Source: Lysobacter arseniciresistens ZS79 (GTDB taxonomy: Bacteria > Pseudomonadota > Gammaproteobacteria > Xanthomonadales > Xanthomonadaceae). Taken from it: a stretch of 50,627 nt of DNA. The notes beneath the pieces were generated by a model. That model was not told the DNA's origin, ran no database searches, and saw nothing but the letters and a program-made list of their open reading frames with translations. The stretch covers positions 1 to 50,627 of the forward strand of contig NZ_AVPT01000018.1 of assembly GCF_000768335.1 (NCBI RefSeq). Reading direction: 5' to 3'. A program made the translations under genes and the position numbers. This document shows, one piece after another, positions 46,750 through 50,627 of this stretch (the first letter of the stretch is position 1; the number at the start of each line of letters is the position of its first letter).

Positions 46750-47610
46750 TCAGCGGCCCGTGCCGATCGAGGTGCGCACCTCGAACAGCTCCGGGAAGAA
46801 CGTCAGGTCCAGCGCCTGCTTGAGGAAGCCCACGCCCGACGAGCCGCCGGTGCCGCGCTTGAAGCCGATGATCCGCATCACCGTGCGCATGTGGCGGAAG
46901 CGCCACAGCTGGAACTGGCTCTCCAGGTCGACCAGGTCCTCCAGCAGGTGGTAGGCGGCCCAGTGCGCGTCGGGGTCCTCGTAGATCCGGCCGAACACCG
47001 GCAGCAGCGCCGGCTCGGACACGTGCGGGCGCGACCAGTCGCGTTCGAGCAGGTGTTCCGGCACCGGGTGGCCCTGGCGGGCGAGGAAGCGCAGCGCCTC
47101 GTCGTACAGGCTGGGCGACTCCAGCACCTCGCGCAGCGAAGTTTCCGCCGCCGGATCGTGGGCGAACACCTTCAGCATCGCCGCGTTCTTGTTGCCGAGC
47201 AGGAACTCGATCGTGCGGTACTGCAGCGACTGGAAACCCGACGACGGCCCGAGGATGTCGCGGAAGCGCATGTAGTCCGACGGCGTCAGCGTTTCCAGCA
47301 CCGACCACATCTCGGTCAGCTGGCGCAGCACCTGCTTGCAGCGCGCGAAGATCTTCTGGCAGCTGCCCAGCTCGTCGGCGCGCAGGTGCACGGTGGCCGC
47401 CTTGAGCTCGTGGATCATCAGCTTCATCCACAGCTCGGACACCTGGTGCTGGACGATGAACAGCAGCTCGTCGTGCTCGGCCGGATTCGACAGCGGATGC
47501 TGCGCATCGAGCAGCCGGTCCAGGTGCAGGTAGCCGCCATAGCTGAGCCGCCCCGACAGGTCGGTGTGGATGCCGGTTTCCAGTGCTCGCTCGTTCCTGT
47601 CGACGCTCAT
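46750..47610 (-). CDS. kynA: Tryptophan 2,3-dioxygenase
   Basis: A 286-aa haem enzyme opening the indole ring of tryptophan to N-formylkynurenine. It shows [13 protein letters not shown], the active-site block [28 protein letters not shown] and, near the C-terminus, the haem-ligand histidine region [24 protein letters not shown]. The ATG at 47610 has AGGAG seven bases upstream. It is divergent from the E1-alpha gene. The rest of the kynurenine pathway is not in the window. Confidence 0.96.
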   Translation of the reverse strand: MSVDRNERALETGIHTDLSGRLSYGGYLHLDRLLDAQHPLSNPAEHDELLFIVQHQVSELWMKLMIHELKAATVHLRADELGSCQKIFARCKQVLRQLTEMWSVLETLTPSDYMRFRDILGPSSGFQSLQYRTIEFLLGNKNAAMLKVFAHDPAAETSLREVLESPSLYDEALRFLARQGHPVPEHLLERDWSRPHVSEPALLPVFGRIYEDPDAHWAAYHLLEDLVDLESQFQLWRFRHMRTVMRIIGFKRGTGGSSGVGFLKQALDLTFFPELFEVRTSIGTGR

Positions 47611-47800
47611 CGCCTGCTCCTGCGGGGGGCGAAAGGGTATCGCACATGCGCGGCCGCTACGCCCTGACCTGGATCAGGCGCGATCGCCAGGCCGTCCCGG
47701 CGGCGCGCCGTACGCCGGCCGCTTGCCGCATCGCGCAACGGATTTTTCCGGGGCCGCCGGTATCATCGGGGGTCTTTCGCATGACCGAGGAACGCGCGCA

Positions 47801-48874
47801 ATGACGGTCGCCGCATCGTTCGAGATCGAGTACCTGCAATACATCGGGCCGGACGGCCAGCCCGTCGCCGAGCTGCCCGAAGCCTTCCGTGACCCCAGGG
47901 CCCTGCTGCCGCTGTTCAAGCAGATGCTGTTCGTGCGCACCTTCGACAGCAAGGCGATCAAGCTGCAGCGCACCGGCAAGCTCGGCACCTACGCCGCCTG
48001 CCTCGGCCACGAGGCCACCCACGTCGGCATCGGCGCCTCGATGCGGCCCGAGGACGTGTTCGCCCCCAGCTACCGCGAGTACGGCGCGCAGTTCATGCGC
48101 GGCGTGAAGCCGCGCGAGGTGCTGCTGTACTGGGGCGGCGACGAGCGCGGCAACGACTTCGCCGAGGCGAAGAACGACTACCCGTGGTGCGTACCGATCT
48201 CGACCCAGTGCCTGATGGCCGCCGGCGCGGCGCTGTCGTTCAAGCTGCGCAAGCAGGACCGCGTGGCCGTGGCCTGCTGCGGCGACGGCGGCTCGTCCAA
48301 GACCGACTTCTACGCCGCGCTCAACTCGGCCGGCGCCTACAAGTCGCCGCTGGTGCTGTGCGTGGTCAACAACGGCTGGGCGATCTCGGTGCCGCGGCAT
48401 GCCCAGACCGGCGCGCAGACGCTCGCCCAGAAGGGCCTGGCCGGCGGCCTGCACTGCCTGCAGGTGGACGGCAACGACCTGGTCGCCGTGCTCGAGGGCA
48501 TGCGCCGCGCCACCGAGCGCGCGCGCAACGGCGAGGGCGGCAGCGTGATCGAGTTCATGACCTACCGCCTGCACGACCACACCACCGCCGACGACGCCAG
48601 CCGCTACCGCGACGAGGCCGAGGTCAAGGACGGCTGGACCCGCGAGCCGATGACCCGCCTGCGCACCTACCTGACCGCCGCCGGCGTGTGGAGCGACGCC
48701 GAGGAGAAGGCCTGGATCGAGGAATGCGGCGCGAAGGTCGACGTCGAAATCAACGCCTACCTGGAGACCCCGGTGCAGCCTGTCGAAGCGATGTTCGACC
48801 ACCTATATGCCGACCCGCCGGCGGACCTGCTGGCCCAGCGCGAACAGGCGATCGCACGGGAGGGCCGCGCATGA
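47801..48874 (+). CDS. 2-oxoacid (pyruvate or branched-chain) dehydrogenase E1 alpha
   Basis: A 357-aa thiamine-diphosphate enzyme subunit of the two-chain E1 type. The TPP motif runs from CCGDGGSSKTDFYAA to VVNNGWAIS, and the phosphorylation-loop region YRLHDHTTADDASRYR is typical. It decarboxylates a 2-oxoacid and hands the acyl group to E2. Sequence does not settle pyruvate against branched-chain substrates. The ATG at 47801 has GAGGAA upstream; the longer frame crosses the kynA promoter. It overlaps E1 beta by ATGA. Confidence 0.9.
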   Translation: MTVAASFEIEYLQYIGPDGQPVAELPEAFRDPRALLPLFKQMLFVRTFDSKAIKLQRTGKLGTYAACLGHEATHVGIGASMRPEDVFAPSYREYGAQFMRGVKPREVLLYWGGDERGNDFAEAKNDYPWCVPISTQCLMAAGAALSFKLRKQDRVAVACCGDGGSSKTDFYAALNSAGAYKSPLVLCVVNNGWAISVPRHAQTGAQTLAQKGLAGGLHCLQVDGNDLVAVLEGMRRATERARNGEGGSVIEFMTYRLHDHTTADDASRYRDEAEVKDGWTREPMTRLRTYLTAAGVWSDAEEKAWIEECGAKVDVEINAYLETPVQPVEAMFDHLYADPPADLLAQREQAIAREGRA

Positions 48875-49869
48875 GCAGCAACGACACCGCAGCCCCGATC
48901 ACGCTGATCGAGGCGCTGACCCAGGCGATGGCCCACGAGATGCGCGTCGACGACAGCGTGGTGGTGCTCGGCGAGGACGTCGGCGTCAACGGCGGCGTGT
49001 TCCGCGCCACCGCCGGCCTGCACGCGCAGTTCGGCTCCGAGCGGGTGATCGACACCCCGCTGGACGAAACCACCATCGCCGGCCTGACCGTCGGCATGGC
49101 CAGCCAGGGCATGAAGCCGATCGCCGAAGCCCAGTTCGACGGCTTCATGTACCCGATGGTCGACTTCATCGTCTGCCACGCCGCGCGTATGCGCTACCGC
49201 ACCCGCGGCCGCCTGCATTGCCCGATGGTGCTGCGGGTGCCGTGGGGCGGCGGCATCCGCGCGCCGGAGCACCACAGCGAGGCCAACGAGGCGATCTTCA
49301 CCAACGTGCCGGGCCTGCGCGTGGTGATGCCGTCCTCGCCGCAGCGCGCCTACGGCATGCTGCTGGCGGCGATCCGCGAGCCGGATCCGGTGATCTTCTT
49401 CGAGCCCAAGCGCATCTACCGCCAGTACAAGGAACACGTGCCGGACGACGGCGAGGCGCTGCCGCTGGACGTCTGCTACGTCCTGCGCGACGGCTCCGAC
49501 GTGACCCTGGTGACCTGGGGCGCGCAGGTGAAGGAGACCCTGGAGGCCGCCGAACAGCTGGCCGGGGAAGGCATCAGCGCCGAGGTCATCGACGTCGCCA
49601 CCCTGCGTCCGCTGGACTTCGCCACCATCGCCGAGTCGGTGTCCAAGACCGGCCGTTGCGTGATCGTGCACGAGGCGCCCAAGACCGCCGGCTTCGGCGC
49701 CGAGATCGCCGCGCGCCTGGCCGAGGAGTCGATGTACGACCTGCTCGCCCCGGTCGAGCGCGTCACCGGCTACGACACCCACATCCCGCTGTTCCGGCTG
49801 GAGATGAAGTACCTGCCGAGCGTCGACCGCGTGGTCGCCGCGGCGAAGCGGGCGATGGTCGCCGGCTGA
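48871..49869 (+). CDS. 2-oxoacid dehydrogenase E1 beta
   Basis: A 332-aa partner of E1 alpha, forming the alpha2-beta2 tetramer. It shows VVLGEDVGVNGGVFRAT, DTPLDETTIAGLTVGMA, EAQFDGFMYPMVD and, in the C-terminal transketolase domain, VTWGAQVKETLEAAEQ and VIDVATLRPLD. The ATG at 48871 is part of the ATGA overlap. The E2 gene follows after 94 bp. Confidence 0.93.
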   Translation: MSSNDTAAPITLIEALTQAMAHEMRVDDSVVVLGEDVGVNGGVFRATAGLHAQFGSERVIDTPLDETTIAGLTVGMASQGMKPIAEAQFDGFMYPMVDFIVCHAARMRYRTRGRLHCPMVLRVPWGGGIRAPEHHSEANEAIFTNVPGLRVVMPSSPQRAYGMLLAAIREPDPVIFFEPKRIYRQYKEHVPDDGEALPLDVCYVLRDGSDVTLVTWGAQVKETLEAAEQLAGEGISAEVIDVATLRPLDFATIAESVSKTGRCVIVHEAPKTAGFGAEIAARLAEESMYDLLAPVERVTGYDTHIPLFRLEMKYLPSVDRVVAAAKRAMVAG

Positions 49870-49963
49870 CCGCCGGCCGCGGTGGCCGGCACCCACCGGC
49901 CGCCATGCACCCACCGATGCACTGCCCGGGCGCCGCGGCGCCCCCGCAAAACGAAGGACTGCC

Positions 49964-50627
49964 ATGAGCAACAAGAAAACCTTCTTCCTGCCCGACCTCG
50001 GCGAAGGCCTGCCGGACGCGACCATCGTCGAATGGACGGTCAAGGTCGGCGACACGATCAAGCTGGACGACGCGCTGGTCTCGATGGAGACCGCCAAGGC
50101 CGTGGTCGAGGTGCCCTCGCCGGTGTCCGGCAAGGTGCTGAAGCTGGCCGGCGCCGCCGGCGACGTGATCACCACCGGCGCGATGCTGGCCGAGTTCGAA
50201 GTCGACCCGTCGATGCCGCAGCGCGCCGAGGGCCAGGACACCGGCCACCACCACGGCGGCGGCCAGCCGTCAAAAGGCGTGGGCAGCGAGGACCCGGCGC
50301 CGGACCACCGGGTGGTCGCCTCGGACGACGGCGGCGCGATCCAGGACGAGGGCGAACCCGCCGCCAAGGGCCAGCCGCGCCAGGACAGCGGCACCGTGGT
50401 CGGCGCGATGCAGTCGTCCGATGCGGTGCGCAGCGAGCAGGCCAGCACGGTCGGCGGCGTCAAGGCGATGCCGGCGGTGCGCGCGCTCGCGCGCAAGCTC
50501 AAGGTCGACCTGACCCGCGTGCGCGCCACCGGCGCCGACGGCGTGGTGACGATGGCCGACGTCAAGCAGGCCGCCGCCGACGGCTCGGCGCAGCTGGGCG
50601 CAGCGCCCGCACCGCGCGCGGCCGACC
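49964..50627 (+). CDS. Dihydrolipoyl acyltransferase E2, N-terminal part (cut by window edge)
   Basis: 221 codons of E2 are present. The lipoyl domain (about 5-80) has the lipoylated lysine in METAKAVVE, and the start FFLPDLGEGLPDATIVEW is typical. A Gly/His/Asp-rich flexible linker follows (HHHGGG near 95), then the peripheral subunit-binding domain (MPAVRALARKLKVDLTRVRATG, about 168-205). The acyltransferase core lies beyond the window. The ATG at 49964 has AAGGA six bases upstream. It accepts the acyl group from the E1 encoded just upstream. Confidence 0.93.
   Translation, partial: MSNKKTFFLPDLGEGLPDATIVEWTVKVGDTIKLDDALVSMETAKAVVEVPSPVSGKVLKLAGAAGDVITTGAMLAEFEVDPSMPQRAEGQDTGHHHGGGQPSKGVGSEDPAPDHRVVASDDGGAIQDEGEPAAKGQPRQDSGTVVGAMQSSDAVRSEQASTVGGVKAMPAVRALARKLKVDLTRVRATGADGVVTMADVKQAAADGSAQLGAAPAPRAAD

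Overview
The window is high-GC DNA from a gammaproteobacterium of the Xanthomonadaceae/Lysobacteraceae group (Xanthomonas, Lysobacter or Luteimonas-like). The evidence is a Clp-type CRP-family regulator beside speD, an O-antigen cluster ending next to metB (the conserved Xanthomonas LPS locus position), an E1-alpha/E1-beta/E2 2-oxoacid dehydrogenase operon, and dispersed paired GTAGGAGCGACG repeats. Species cannot be fixed by reading alone.

Region 1 (1-14.5 kb, accessory): a damaged IS30-family transposase at the left edge, about 400 bp of unexplained non-coding DNA, then a minus-strand O-antigen cluster. In transcription order it runs: glycosyltransferase, wzm, wzt with a C-terminal carbohydrate-binding extension, a FkbM methyltransferase fused to a long tandem-repeat coiled coil, a giant two-domain glycosyltransferase, gmd, rmd, and a GT-C-like membrane protein. 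The first four genes are joined by GTGA overlaps. Together they look like an ABC-transporter-dependent O-antigen system using GDP-D-rhamnose or a related GDP-6-deoxyhexose. The methyltransferase/coiled-coil protein is a plausible chain terminator and length ruler analogous to E. coli O9a WbdD; this is the most interesting object in the window.

Region 2 (14.5-26.7 kb, core): metB and a cystathionine beta-synthase (transsulfuration), a DUF465 protein, a DUF4398 lipoprotein with its partner, pilU, maiA and fahA (last steps of tyrosine breakdown), tRNA-Gln, rpsI-rplM, a GlcF-like Fe-S protein, coq7, speD and clp.

Region 3 (26.7-37.7 kb): the tryptophan genes trpE, trpG, trpD, trpC plus a HAD phosphatase. 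They are interrupted by an opposing pair (DUF2249 and FmdE-like) and by a repeat element. A lipid kinase, a candidate small RNA, rpe, a membrane-anchored J-domain protein, purC, a Mpo1-like protein and an EamA transporter follow.

Region 4 (37.8-50.6 kb): an SDR-like protein, nhaA, a Na+/Ca2+ exchanger, a lipoprotein, the upper tyrosine pathway (hmgA, hppD) with a divergent MarR regulator and a clear operator in the hppD promoter, a POT peptide transporter, tryptophan 2,3-dioxygenase, and the E1-alpha/E1-beta/E2 operon running off the right edge.

Start codons were refined by family N-termini, ribosome binding sites and overlaps with neighbours. Long antisense reading frames in the high-GC part were treated as shadows.
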